DNA of 64,000 bases from Methanoculleus chikugoensis (GCF_900095385.1 NZ_FMID01000049.1:1-64000); one strand, 5' to 3'; positions 1 through 9,147 are shown, counted from the stretch's first letter. Notes: generated by a model not told the origin, from the letters alone. Translations and numbers: made by a program.

Positions 1-245
1 ATAACCACACGGGAAGTCCGTACCGATATCACCGGGGGCAATCCGAACGTGCTTCTCACAACTCCGGTTAATTTATGGACATGAGGGCGTGCCAGCCTGG
101 CGGGAAGGCCATTGCCGCGGCACTCGCCTCTACACAGGGCGGCGTTTTCCACTACGCTCCGGCAGCAAAACAGGCAGGCTTTTCAACGATCCGCCGAAGG
201 GGCCACAAAAGCCGTATACCGGGAGTACGGAAGAAGTGGAAGGAT

Positions 246-812
246 TCAGGGTTCAGTCCGCTTCAGCCAGGCTTCCCTCCAGAAAAGCAAGCACGACCTG
301 TCGCAATCACTGTGCCTCTTCCCATCGCAGTAGACCCCCTCCAGAAAAACCGTAGGACTCCTTAATATTCTTACTTCACCGTTAGATTCAAGGGTGATTG
401 ACCTTACTTTTTTAAATACGCGGCATTTTTTCCCACAAAAATCCTCCATTTCCGGCATGAAGAGCAGACCTTTGTATTTCCCATTCTCATCAAGCGTGGA
501 GCGTATTTCTTCTAAAGACCGGACCTGGACAAATTCACCGGGTTGCAGATCGAGTACCTCTTCCACAGGCATAACCTCCTTTTGGGTAACAGTTGGTCGA
601 TTTGTGCTGCAAGTGTCGTCGCTTAAAGGTGAAAGTATCGGCTGAACTTGCCTCCATAATGGAGCGACGTATGGAACTTGTTTAACAATAGGTACCAGAG
701 GAGCCTTGATAGAATCATTCCATGCTCTCTGCATGCGGAACACATATGACGGCCGCGTAAATCCGTATACCTCCTGAGCCATGAAGGTACAGGGTATTGC
801 ACGTTGGTTCAT
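246..812 (-). CDS. Cys-rich hypothetical protein of the surface-glycan region
   Basis: A 188-residue open frame. The C-terminal ~108 residues look like a compact conserved domain: the segment beginning MPVEEVLDLQPGEFVQVRS, an FCGKKCRVFKK motif, then VYCDGKRHSDCDRSC followed by LLFWREAWLKR. The Cys and His spacing suggests metal binding, but I do not know the function. I recall small proteins of this type beside bacterial and archaeal polysaccharide genes; that is memory, not a search. The ATG at 812 follows a G-rich run. A strong AAAGGAGG sits just before codon 81 (ATG 572) and 8 nt before the GTG two codons later, so the true product may be only ~106 residues. The gene is AT-richer than the core genome, like others up to 8.4 kb. 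Confidence 0.6.
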   Translation of the reverse strand: MNQRAIPCTFMAQEVYGFTRPSYVFRMQRAWNDSIKAPLVPIVKQVPYVAPLWRQVQPILSPLSDDTCSTNRPTVTQKEVMPVEEVLDLQPGEFVQVRSLEEIRSTLDENGKYKGLLFMPEMEDFCGKKCRVFKKVRSITLESNGEVRILRSPTVFLEGVYCDGKRHSDCDRSCLLFWREAWLKRTEP

Positions 813-1218
813 ATTCCCCCCGTTACTTTTACCAAGAAATTAACTCCTGGACACCACCGACCAGCAGTCACACACTTAAATCCATCCATTGCAATTATCA
901 GGATTTTACCGGCATATCATGGACTATTTCCGGAAAGGGCGCAAGATTCAAATCACATTGTTCCATTTCATCCAGCAGCGCGACCGGCCTAAACTCCTGA
1001 TTTGGCAGGATTCAGGTCGGCATAGTATATAAATCATTTGCTGCAGGTATGATTCCCGATACGTGCGGAGAACAATACAGGGTCCAGGAATTAACTCTGA
1101 CCCCTGATTCGAAACGGGGCGGTGTACTGAATGATAACTGAAAAGAGTTTCAAATCATTTTCTCTCAAATACTCTATATCTCCAATCGACCCTTTTTTCA
1201 ACGGAGTATGGTTGCCAA

Positions 1219-1352
1219 TGAGGTCGTCCCAAAAAGGTCTCCGAACCTTCGCCATACCCTAATCAGAGCGCTTACTTCTTAGGAGTCTGCCATCTGAAAC
1301 ATATCCAGGGTATTGAGGGTGAAACGGCTTTCCGTTGGGAACTGCACCTCCG
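1219..1352 (+). repeat. Left copy of a dispersed repeat, inverted relative to 8527-8656
   Basis: This copy runs from AGGTCGTCCCAAAAA through CATACCCTAATC and CCATCTGAAACATATCC to GGTATTGAGGGTGAAACGGC. The reverse complement of 8527-8656 has the same blocks in the same order, at roughly 80% identity by eye. Neither copy encodes a recognisable protein. With the right copy it brackets the AT-rich polysaccharide genes. Confidence 0.75.
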
Positions 1353-1470
1353 GTGCTCGAGCTCCGGTTCTACCGACCATCGCTTATCGCACCGTTAGGT
1401 GCGAGGAACAGAGCTTGAGCACCGCTGGGTGCGGGGGAAGGAGTTTGAGAAGTCCGAAGGGCTTCGAACG
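1345..1470. repeat. Cluster of short hairpins of the type GCACC-loop-GGTGC
   Basis: Within about 125 bp there are several small inverted repeats: GCACCTCCGGTGC, GCACCGTTAGGTGC, GCACCGCTGGGTGC and GTCCGAAGGGC. The same motif style recurs at 12716-12835 and 13065-13150 and, more weakly, near 8480-8545. Function unknown. Confidence 0.55.
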
Positions 1471-2106
1471 GGGTGTCCCCCTCCCGGTAACAGTGTTTTG
1501 GGATAACCTCAATGATTCTCACCGGCGACCCAAACCACAAGGCCTTAACCATCGAAGGCGGCTCCGCTGCGACGGTACCCGGGCGGAAACAGGAGCAAAA
1601 TCCCGGTCCGGATGCAAACATCACATCCTCATGAATAAAAACAGCCATGTGACCGTTCGGATCGAGACAGTCGCTGCATCGCTTCATAGCGCCGGATCGA
1701 TATCTCTCGAAAAGAAGGTTAGCTTACCGGCACAAAAACTATTTCGGAGTGAAAACTCAGGCGTCCACGGGCAAGGCCGTGCACAGGGCTGCCCGTGGCC
1801 GCCCTCTGCCGATCAAGGAGAAACAGGGAGGCAAAGACATCGAGAGAGCCTGCTCCCCGGCGGAGCAGCCGTTCGGCCGGCTCGGGCCGGTCCCGGATGT
1901 CGGCTGCTTCACGGTCACAATCGTTAAAACCGCCTCTGTAGAACGGCTTCAGCCGCCCCCCGATACCGCTCAGTCGACATGGGGAGAAGGTGCGATCCAC
2001 CGGCGAGGTTTTTCCACAGGGCCAAAAAACCGTCATTACTCATTAATACCCCACATTGTGTCATATAGAAAGTTTTTTTTACATTTGGAAAGGTAATGGC
2101 CCTTCC

Positions 2107-3120
2107 ATGGGCTATTCCATACAAGAACTGTCTGAGGAGAATGCGGAGGCCTGGGATGAGTTTAACAACCGGTGCCCGGAGGGGACATTTTACCATACCA
2201 CAAAATGGAAGAGTACACTGGAAAATGCACTCAAAATCGACCTTAAGTACTGGATCCTCTGGAAAGAGCAGAAGATAGTCGGCATATTCCCTTTGAGGCA
2301 CCGCACGATAGTATTTCTAAACGGGCTTGATCCTATCCCCTACTCAGGATTCAACAGTATCCTGCTGGATCATGATTTCAATCCCCGAGACCTGAATGAA
2401 ATACTCGCTCTGTTCGCATCGAAGTACGCGTTTTGTTTATTGAATATGAATAATAAAACGCTGTTGGACCATATAGGATACAACCATCATCCCACCGACA
2501 ATACAGGCAATATGGTATTGGACTTACAGCAGAAATCACCAGACAGTGTCTGGGAAAACTTCCCTGCCAGAAAAGGACAGAGAAAGTTTATTCGCAGGTT
2601 CGATGAGAAGGGATTTGAAATCCGTGAACTCCGCCGACAGGAAGATGTGAAAACGTTTTATCGGTACTATGCTGAAAACCTCATACGTATAAACGCAGAT
2701 ATTCTGCCTTTCACTTTTTTCCAGAAACTTCTGGAAACATATTCGCAGGATGAGATGCGTGTAACATTGTTATCGAAAGGGGATATGTATGCCGGGGGGT
2801 TGCTCACCTTCGTCCATCCCGCCAGCAAGACAGCATATTTCCAGTATCTCTCCCTGAATCGAAGTCTCCCTAACACATATCACCCCACCTACGCCCTCTT
2901 CTGGGAAGGGCTTAATTGGGCGTGGGACAACGGATATCAGAAGGTCTCCTTCGGCCGGCAAAATATGGATCCAAACAACGCCCGTTTTCGAATAAAGACA
3001 GATTTCGGAGCGGAATACCTGCCGATATATTCGAGGGCAGTCCTGTTCTCTAAAACTACCTCATTACTCTATCAACTCAAAGAAATATATCGTGGAAGCC
3101 AACGTGAACAGAACCAATAA
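2107..3120 (+). CDS. FemAB-like GNAT-fold transferase
   Basis: About 337 residues from the chosen start. The pattern is that of FemAB/MurM-related GNAT proteins. It has an N-terminal half with GTFYHTTKWKSTLENAL, a central basic block (ARKGQRKFIRRF) and a C-terminal half with a conserved YFQYLSLN and a KVSFGRQN segment. Family members transfer amino acids or acyl groups to cell-wall or exopolysaccharide precursors. As this archaeal lineage has no peptidoglycan, modification of a surface glycan is the likely role (inference). ATG 2107 follows GGAAAGG at 2087-2093; the ATG at 2096 is in another frame. Codon use is AT-rich, unlike the later genes. A polysaccharide deacetylase follows on the same strand. 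Confidence 0.75.
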   Translation: MGYSIQELSEENAEAWDEFNNRCPEGTFYHTTKWKSTLENALKIDLKYWILWKEQKIVGIFPLRHRTIVFLNGLDPIPYSGFNSILLDHDFNPRDLNEILALFASKYAFCLLNMNNKTLLDHIGYNHHPTDNTGNMVLDLQQKSPDSVWENFPARKGQRKFIRRFDEKGFEIRELRRQEDVKTFYRYYAENLIRINADILPFTFFQKLLETYSQDEMRVTLLSKGDMYAGGLLTFVHPASKTAYFQYLSLNRSLPNTYHPTYALFWEGLNWAWDNGYQKVSFGRQNMDPNNARFRIKTDFGAEYLPIYSRAVLFSKTTSLLYQLKEIYRGSQREQNQ

Positions 3121-3645
3121 ACAGCGGAGCCTGACAGTGCGAGGGGATGTAAAAAGGCTTGAAAATGTAAATCGAACGTCCCGGACGCATTGGCCATCAA
3201 CTCTATCCCGGGCACGGTTCTCCGTGTCAGTAACCGTTTACTCAAGGCTGAAGTCGCCTAAAACCCTCTCTGCCGGGCGGGGCCGACCTTCAAATTCCAC
3301 GTGTGCATAATAACGGGGCCGGGGGCGCACATCACCATCAGGCATCTCGTACGGATTCCGCCTCCCGACATGTTATCCGGGTGCCGGCATGAGGCTGAAA
3401 TAGAAGCCGGAGATCGCTTCTCGTCAGGTGAACCTGCAACCTGCAGGGTCTCATGACCGTTTCGGGCTGTGCTCGACAGCAGTGCGGATCGATGATGGGA
3501 CACGGGACATGATGCCGTGCTTTACCATATCCTGCCATTTTTTGGGAGAGGTGGGGAAAAGCATAATATCTTCCATTCCAAGTCTGCGTGAGGGAGTCGT
3601 CTGCAGAGAATAGATCTGCTCAGGCAGGACAGTGAGATCTGGAAC
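3121..3645. other. Intergenic stretch; possible decayed 5' end of the deacetylase gene
   Basis: No independent gene is visible. From 3592 the sequence is open in the frame of the downstream deacetylase (…LLRQDSEIWN joining LFTRKEEYD) but has no ATG. The paralogous pseudogene at 6530-7412 carries a matching segment (EIFRQNPQI). This suggests that the deacetylase once began further upstream and that its 5' end is lost or frameshifted. Confidence 0.4.
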
Positions 3646-4644
3646 TTGTTTACCAGAAAGGAAGAGTACGATGCGTGCAGCCGTGACCGGTATGACCGGT
3701 TTCCGTACTACAGGAGTTGCCACCGGGACATATCCGTACCCCGGGCATCACAGTTGTTGACAGAAAAGGGCTACTATTGTGAATATCCGGAAGCACAGCC
3801 ATTCGCAATCTGCCTGACACACGATATTGACACGGTATACAGGCCAATACGATCCAAAACCCTTGAGATCCTGAGTGCACTGAAGAACAGGGATCTCGCC
3901 CGTGCCGGTCGGATCGTCCCACAACTGCGCTCGAAAAAGTATCCTGAATGGAATTTCAACGAGATTGCCGCTCTCGAGGAGTCCTACGGAGCTCGCTCCA
4001 GTTTCTATTTCCTGGCCCTTGAAGAGGGGGACAGGACCTACGCATACGCGATCGAGGATCTGGAACAGGAGATGGGTGCACTCCTTGACAGGGGGTGGGA
4101 GATCGGGCTGCACGGAGGATGCGAGGCCTGCCGTGACCTTGAGCAGCTGCGGAGAGAGAAGCGGCACCTGGAAAAGGTTCTGAATCGGACGGTAGACGGA
4201 TATCGAAATCATTTTCTCAAGTTCCGGGTGCCGGGCACCTGGGAACTGCTGGAACAAGCAGGGTTCCGATACGACACCACCCTCGGGTACCCGGACTGTA
4301 TCGGGTTCCGGAACGGGATGTGCCACCCGTTCCGGCCGTTTAACATGAATACCAGCCAGGAAATGAATATTCTGGAGATCCCGCTCGCAATAATGGACCA
4401 GACACTGCTCTCCTACATGCGGTTGAACACGGAGCAGGCCTGGACTCAGACAGAGCGCCTTCTCGATGCTGTCGAACGGCATAACGGCGTACTCACCATC
4501 CTCTGGCATAATACGTTCATGACCGGTACGTCGCTTCAGTTCTACCGGAAGATCCTGAAGTACGGTCACGAGAAGGGCGCCTGGATGACAAGCTGCAAAG
4601 AGATTGAAGCATGGTGGCAGAAGAGCGGAATGCAGCCCCCTTGA
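3646..4644 (+). CDS. Polysaccharide deacetylase family protein (NodB-like fold)
   Basis: 332 residues from a TTG codon. Visible family motifs are ICLTHDID (metal Asp of motif 1), EIGLHGGCE (His of motif 2), GYRNHFLKFRVPGTWELL (motif 3 region), a GFRNGMCHPFRPF segment and ILWHNT near the C-terminus. Such enzymes remove N- or O-acetyl groups from sugars in polymers. The N-terminus may be incomplete: the same frame is open back to 3592 without an ATG, and a paralogous pseudogene (6530-7412) has extra matching residues there. It lies downstream of a FemAB-like gene, the mirror of the order seen around the pseudogene. Moderately sure that it is expressed, very sure of the family. Confidence 0.75.
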   Translation: MFTRKEEYDACSRDRYDRFPYYRSCHRDISVPRASQLLTEKGYYCEYPEAQPFAICLTHDIDTVYRPIRSKTLEILSALKNRDLARAGRIVPQLRSKKYPEWNFNEIAALEESYGARSSFYFLALEEGDRTYAYAIEDLEQEMGALLDRGWEIGLHGGCEACRDLEQLRREKRHLEKVLNRTVDGYRNHFLKFRVPGTWELLEQAGFRYDTTLGYPDCIGFRNGMCHPFRPFNMNTSQEMNILEIPLAIMDQTLLSYMRLNTEQAWTQTERLLDAVERHNGVLTILWHNTFMTGTSLQFYRKILKYGHEKGAWMTSCKEIEAWWQKSGMQPP

Positions 4645-4742
4645 CTTCATGTTGCACCTGTCCTTAACACTCTACGGGCGCCGTTTACCCTATGATCCCG
4701 GCACCCTCTCCGACCGATCCGGGGACAATTTTCTCAAGCCCG

Positions 4743-6290
4743 CTATCGAAAGAGACCTAACCGCTCCATCCAATCGGTGTGCTTTGTGGGATTCGAACCC
4801 TGGATCATCCCTATGAGTTCGCTACGAAGCAGGGGATCTGTAAAGAAGATCAGGAGATAATAGGCAACCGCGGCTATACCTGCGATCCCAAACAGGAGTA
4901 AGAGCGGGAGCCCGACATATACCCCGAGCATAAGAGGGAGGGAGATGATGATGCTCAACAGCAGGTGCCGGACCAGACTGAGCATGCTGTCCCGGGATCC
5001 AGCCCCGGATTCCCGCAAGAGGTAGACGCTCTTCGCTCCCCATATGAGCATGCCGCCGATGGAGAAGATAGCGAGGGTTAAGAGAGGGTTACCGGAGGCG
5101 CCGACGACAGAGAAGATGGCCACCCATGCACATAGGGTCATGACCTCGAAACATGAATAAGTCTTCTGTTTCTCCAGAACTCCGAACAGCGTTGCAATCG
5201 GTGAGACAATGAAAACTGCGAAGAGCCAGGGGGCGAGGATCTGTGCATAGGTACCGGCGGTAAGCCAGTTCGCCCCGAAGACAAAGGTGAAGAGATCCTC
5301 GGCAAGGATGATGAAGATGATAAAGGGGAAGATACCAACGGCGATAAGCCGCGTATGGACCTCCTTGACGACGGTCTTCACACCACCGGTTTGATTCATC
5401 TCCTCGCTCGCTTTCTGATAAAACACCTGGGAGATGGCTGTTCCCACCATCGCCATCGGCAGTTTTACTGCCATTATGGCAAGAGCATAGTTGCCGAGGA
5501 CGGTGGGGTTGAAGAAGTAGGCGAGCATGAAGGCAGGCAATTCCCAGGACATGCTGTTTGCAAGGTTTCCTGCGGTTCCATAGGACGCGAACTCCCTGTA
5601 CCGGACGGCAAGTTCCCTCATCCGCCTCACCGTAACGGATTTTAAGTGTCTGGCGTCCTCCTGCGTTCCGAAGAGCATGAAGAGATCGGCAAGAGCAAAA
5701 CCCGCCACCGAACTGAGGATAAGACCCAGGGGGGAGGCGATGAACAGCCCGCCTCCGATCTGGAACACTCGTGTCGAGACCGAATTCACAACAATGCCCT
5801 TGGAGAGTACGCCGTACCTCGCCTTCCGGGAGAGCCACCGATTCAGGATCACGAAGAGACTGTTGAAGGTGATGAAGACCGGGAGCCATATGAGATAATC
5901 GGCGATCATCGGCGTTTCAAAGACTGTCCCGAGCCAATCTGAAAACCCGATGAAGACAGCGCCGGCTGCGGCAGAGGTGCCTAAGATACAGACGATACAG
6001 AGCACGGAGACATTCATGGAGTCCTCATCCTTCTCCGGCAGCATGATGACATAATGGTAGGAGAGGGAGGAGATGACCACGAGCACCGCGGCAATAGAGA
6101 GGAAGAGCTGGGCGACGCCGAAATACTCCGGGGAGTAGATCCGCGTAACTACCGGGATGAGGAGGATGCCGACGACCTGCGCGAGCACGGTGCCCGTTGT
6201 CAGTTTGAAGATATTGCTGAGGAAACTTGCCACGCGATTCCCTTGTCTCCTATCCAATCCCGGAGGGGCTATATGTGTTTCGCCCTGCAC
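4743..6290 (-). CDS. Polysaccharide flippase (Wzx/MATE-like, MOP superfamily)
   Basis: 515 residues rich in hydrophobic helices, about 12-14 membrane segments. The start is typical of Wzx-type exporters: SFLSNIFKLTTGTVLAQ followed by VVGILLIPVVTRIYSP and a YFGVAQLFLS block. It probably moves lipid-linked oligosaccharide across the membrane. The longest frame starts at GTG 6290. A GTG at 6233 has better ribosome-binding context (GGAGACAAGGG upstream) and removes a hydrophilic 19-residue leader, so 6233 may be the real start. It converges with the deacetylase at 3646-4644. A second flippase sits at 18851-20092, so the region may export two glycans or contain two merged clusters. Confidence 0.85.
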   Translation of the reverse strand: MQGETHIAPPGLDRRQGNRVASFLSNIFKLTTGTVLAQVVGILLIPVVTRIYSPEYFGVAQLFLSIAAVLVVISSLSYHYVIMLPEKDEDSMNVSVLCIVCILGTSAAAGAVFIGFSDWLGTVFETPMIADYLIWLPVFITFNSLFVILNRWLSRKARYGVLSKGIVVNSVSTRVFQIGGGLFIASPLGLILSSVAGFALADLFMLFGTQEDARHLKSVTVRRMRELAVRYREFASYGTAGNLANSMSWELPAFMLAYFFNPTVLGNYALAIMAVKLPMAMVGTAISQVFYQKASEEMNQTGGVKTVVKEVHTRLIAVGIFPFIIFIILAEDLFTFVFGANWLTAGTYAQILAPWLFAVFIVSPIATLFGVLEKQKTYSCFEVMTLCAWVAIFSVVGASGNPLLTLAIFSIGGMLIWGAKSVYLLRESGAGSRDSMLSLVRHLLLSIIISLPLMLGVYVGLPLLLLFGIAGIAAVAYYLLIFFTDPLLRSELIGMIQGSNPTKHTDWMERLGLFR

Positions 6291-6306
6291 TCAGAGAGGG
6301 TTCTAA

Positions 6307-6531
6307 AATTATAGACGGATACCGGGCAAGAGGTTCCGGAAGCATCAGAAACGAGGGAGGGGCGTCTGGTTCGATCCTGAACTCTGCAAGAAGCGCAGTG
6401 CCATCGAACGGTTCTCCAGCCGGATCGAGGCATTCAAGAAGATTACTTCCCGATATGAACGCTGTGAGACCTCGTTCCTCGGCCTGATCCGCCCGGCATT
6501 TGCTATCACGAACTGGAGAATTACGGGATGA
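6307..6531 (+). mobile_element. C-terminal remnant of an IS5/IS4-type transposase
   Basis: Translation from 6307 gives about 74 residues ending at TGA 6529-6531. They include VWFDPELCKKRSAIERFSSR followed directly by IEAFKKITSRYERCE and SFLGLIRPA. This is the conserved end of DDE transposases, where the Glu of the KRSAIERF block completes the catalytic triad. An in-frame stop (6304) precedes it, and no N-terminal part or inverted repeats are visible, so it is an inactive fragment. It abuts a degenerate deacetylase gene, suggesting that an insertion and deletion damaged the locus. Confidence 0.7.
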
Positions 6532-7412
6532 ACTCAATATCAACGCCACCAACAACCTCTTCCTCAAGGCAACCATGCAGATGCATGAGATCTTCCGGCA
6601 GAACCCGCAGATATGACGCCTCTTCACCTATGCGGAGATGTGCAGTGAAACATTCAGTGACGACCGGGACCGGTTCCCCCACGATGTGAACAACCACCGT
6701 GAGCCCTTTGAGCCCCGGGCCTCACACCGCCTCGCCGAGCACAGGGCTGCCACTCCGAGGACCCGATATCCAGCCGTTCGCTCTCTGCCTCACCCGTGTA
6801 TCGACGGGGTTTACCGGTCGCGCTCCCAAGGTGTGATGCATTGCGGCCCCTGAAGGCCGGCGAGATCACAAAAACTCTCACCGGCACCCGGCAGTTCCGG
6901 TTGAAGGAACTTCCCGGGTTCAACTTCCGGGAGATCACGGCCCTTGAGGAGGGGTGCGGCGCCCGGTCGAGTTTTTACTTCCTCGCTCTCGCAGCCAAGA
7001 AGCAGCAGCTGGAAGCGGTCCTCGGCCGGCCGGTCGTCGGCTACCTCAGCCGAGCGGGGTTTTGCTGCGAAGCCACCATCGGGTATGCCGACGGCATCGG
7101 TTTCAGGGGCGGGATGTGCCATCCCTTCAAGGTTTATGACCTCAAGGCCGGCCGAGAGATTGATATCCTAGAGATCCCTCTTGCTGTTATGGACCGCACA
7201 TCCGATGGTTATATGCGGCTCGACGCCGGAAAAACGTGGGAGCTCACCCGGTGCCTCATCGACACAACCGAGCGCAGCCTGCCATGGGGGGTTCACCCAT
7301 TCTCCGGCATGATTCCTGCATGAAGGAGGGGCTGAAGATCTACAAGAAGATTCCGCGACACTGTAAGGGGAAGGGACGACGCGGGGCGGAAATTGCCGAT
7401 AGATTGATATGA
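6530..7412 (+). pseudogene. Broken polysaccharide deacetylase, paralogue of 3646-4644
   Basis: Pieces of the deacetylase appear in order but in different frames. First come EIFRQNPQI, a stop and RLFTYAEM; then FSDDRDRFPHDVNNHRE with PRASHRLAE; then DIQPFALCLT, where the intact copy continues HDID but this copy shifts frame. Later pieces are FNFREITALEEGCGARSSFY, a large deletion, then GFRGGMCHPF and EIDILEIPLAVMD, another shift near 7310, and a tail ending TGA at 7410-7412. The His motif is lost in the deletion. The terminal TGA overlaps the ATG of the next FemAB-like gene (ATATGA), a trace of former translational coupling. The only long open piece is 6796-7323. Confidence 0.8.
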
Positions 7413-8419
7413 CGGCAAATGACCTTGAAGCGAGAATTCTTGAGTTCCATGAGTACGGTTTGTGGAACGAACTTGCTGTTCAGTCTCCTCAAGGAACCAT
7501 CTTTCACAATAGCGACTACTTGCAGGTGGTTGCAGATGCCTCCTCGAGTAAACTCAAAATCTATGGGTGTTTTAAAAATGATGAACTTTTAGGTGGGTGT
7601 TCGCTGTTTGTAAAAGACTGGGGCGGGGTCGTTTCTTATGCGGTATCATCGGGACCTCTCACCCCATATGGAGGTTTTCTCCTCCCGGGCCCGGACACCT
7701 CAAAAGTGCGCGAAAGTGAATTGGTCCAACACGGCATCATCAATACACTCTGTGACAGCATCCGGGAAGATCGCTATTCTTCAATAACCATAACCAACTC
7801 GCCGGATTTGGCGGATATTCGACCCTGTTTATGGCGCGGCTGGAAGGGAAGTGTGGCGTATACGTATTACATCGATTTAGAAGGCAATTTTTCTGAGAGA
7901 TTTTCAAAGAGCGTTCGAAGAGAAGTGAGGAAAGCAGAAGATACTGGTTTGCATATTGAGAAACTCAATGATGCTGCGACGCATCATAAGTTACTTACTC
8001 AAGTATTTGATCGTCAAGATCAGGATACTCCAGTTGAAGAGAATTTTTTTACGAGCATGCTTGGCCTCACTGAGAGAAAGAAATGTGGCGGCATGTGGGT
8101 TGCACGAGATGAGTCTGAAAATATCTTAACATCCCGCATCTGGATCTGGGATAACAAAAGGGCATATGCCTGGAGTGCAGCTTCGAACCAGGAATTTCGG
8201 GACAGTGGGGCAAATCGGCTCTTATTTGTCAGTCTTCTTGAGGAGATGCAGAAGATGGGATTTCATCAGGTCAATATGATGCATGGAAATACACAACGCC
8301 TGAGTTATCATGCGGCAGGGTACAATCCAATTTTGGTGCCGTATTATAGCGTTGCAAGGAGGGATTTTGTCTATAACCTGGCATCGACTATCCAAACGGC
8401 AATAAAGAACCGCAGATGA
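7409..8419 (+). CDS. FemAB-like GNAT-fold transferase, second copy
   Basis: 336 residues. The FemAB/GNAT-like features are GTIFHNSDYLQVVADAS near the N-terminus and a middle block YYIDLEGNFSERFSKSVRRE with EVRKAEDTGL. The C-terminal half carries RIWIWDNKRAYAWSAASNQE, followed by a GANRLLFVSLLEEM helix. The sequence is only distantly similar to 2107-3120, so the two are not a recent duplication. Likely role: transfer of an acyl or aminoacyl group to a surface-glycan intermediate (inference). The ATG overlaps the stop of the deacetylase pseudogene. AT-rich codon use marks it as part of the probably transferred block. Confidence 0.75.
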   Translation: MTANDLEARILEFHEYGLWNELAVQSPQGTIFHNSDYLQVVADASSSKLKIYGCFKNDELLGGCSLFVKDWGGVVSYAVSSGPLTPYGGFLLPGPDTSKVRESELVQHGIINTLCDSIREDRYSSITITNSPDLADIRPCLWRGWKGSVAYTYYIDLEGNFSERFSKSVRREVRKAEDTGLHIEKLNDAATHHKLLTQVFDRQDQDTPVEENFFTSMLGLTERKKCGGMWVARDESENILTSRIWIWDNKRAYAWSAASNQEFRDSGANRLLFVSLLEEMQKMGFHQVNMMHGNTQRLSYHAAGYNPILVPYYSVARRDFVYNLASTIQTAIKNRR

Positions 8420-8526
8420 GAGTGAAAAGCGGGACATTTGAAGGATATCCCCTGGGGCAGCCCCGAAAGTAAGCGTGAGCAGCGCCGGGTGCGAGCGGAT
8501 GTTCTCTCCCAGACCCTCCCCCGAGC

Positions 8527-8656
8527 GGCGGCACCCGATGGGAAGCCGTTTCACCCTCAATACCCGGGATATGGTTCAGATGGAAGATTCCTAGGGAGTA
8601 AGCTCTCCGATTAGGGCATACCGAAAGATTCGGAGATATTTTTGGGACGGCCTCGC
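8527..8656 (-). repeat. Right copy of the dispersed repeat, inverted relative to 1219-1352
   Basis: Read on the minus strand it shows GAGGCCGTCCCAAAAA, then ATGCCCTAATCGG, CCATCTGAACCATATCC and GGTATTGAGGGTGAAACGGC, in the order of the left copy. The gap 8420-8823 around it has no other recognisable feature except GC-rich small hairpins near 8480-8545 and a TATA-like GAATATATGC at 8785-8794 for the next gene. Confidence 0.75.
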
Positions 8657-8823
8657 ATCCTGCAAGAACCTCCCGGGAAATATGAGAGGCGGCTGAAGCA
8701 TGGATGGGGGGATGTGATAGCGTAGTGGGGCCACCATCAAACCCGCAGACCGTCCCCGGGATCTGCTCGGGCCTCACCGAAGGGAATATATGCAATACCC
8801 ACGATTTCAGGCATGTTCCACCG

Positions 8824-9090
8824 ATGCGTAAAAGAGATATTGCACCAATCGCTCTGATGGTCTGGATGCTCACCGTGAGCAACCTTATGGGTATATCCTA
8901 CGGCTCGGACTTAAAATATTTTATAGCCGTCGCGCTTGTAGGGTTCTTCGTCATTCTCTACCTAATTCACCCGGTGTTCTCAAAACCGGGGTACATCCGC
9001 AATATCTACCGTATGGGAATTGTTTGTGCGGCGCTTTTTTGTCTGATCATTATCCTGAGAGTACTGGAGTTGATCGAATACTTGAGTTGA
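8824..9090 (+). CDS. Small three-helix membrane protein of unknown function
   Basis: 88 residues from ATG 8824 (MRKRDIAPIALMVWML). Three hydrophobic segments cover roughly residues 8-25, 30-48 and 62-84, with a positive N-terminus. The longer open frame (from 8704) adds 40 residues of non-membrane sequence. I prefer 8824 because a TATA-like GAATATATGC lies about 30 nt upstream, fitting a nearly leaderless archaeal transcript. No family recognised. It sits between the repeat arm and another membrane-anchored unknown, on the same strand. Confidence 0.55.
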   Translation: MRKRDIAPIALMVWMLTVSNLMGISYGSDLKYFIAVALVGFFVILYLIHPVFSKPGYIRNIYRMGIVCAALFCLIIILRVLELIEYLS

Positions 9091-9147
9091 CCAGCATGCA
9101 AGGGCCGTTCCACTCCCTATCCAACGAGTTGCCCTTAGATACCGGGT

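Larger units (their letters stand above)
813..2106. other. 1.3-kb stretch without a convincing gene
   Basis: Open frames here are short, overlap on both strands and carry no recognisable motif. The stretch holds a TATA-like AGTATATAAA at 1024-1033 upstream of a 30-codon frame (1049-1141), one arm of a dispersed repeat (1219-1352) and a cluster of small hairpins (about 1345-1470). Nothing else is recognisable between 1480 and 2080. The 3' part supplies the leader of the FemAB-like gene. Confidence 0.5.

Noticed and set aside
1313-1927. 204-codon frame starting MRVKRLSVGNCTSG
   Set aside because: Its start lies inside the dispersed repeat and continues through the hairpin cluster. The inverted copy at 8560 gives a similar false start (MRVKRLPIG), so it is repeat-derived.
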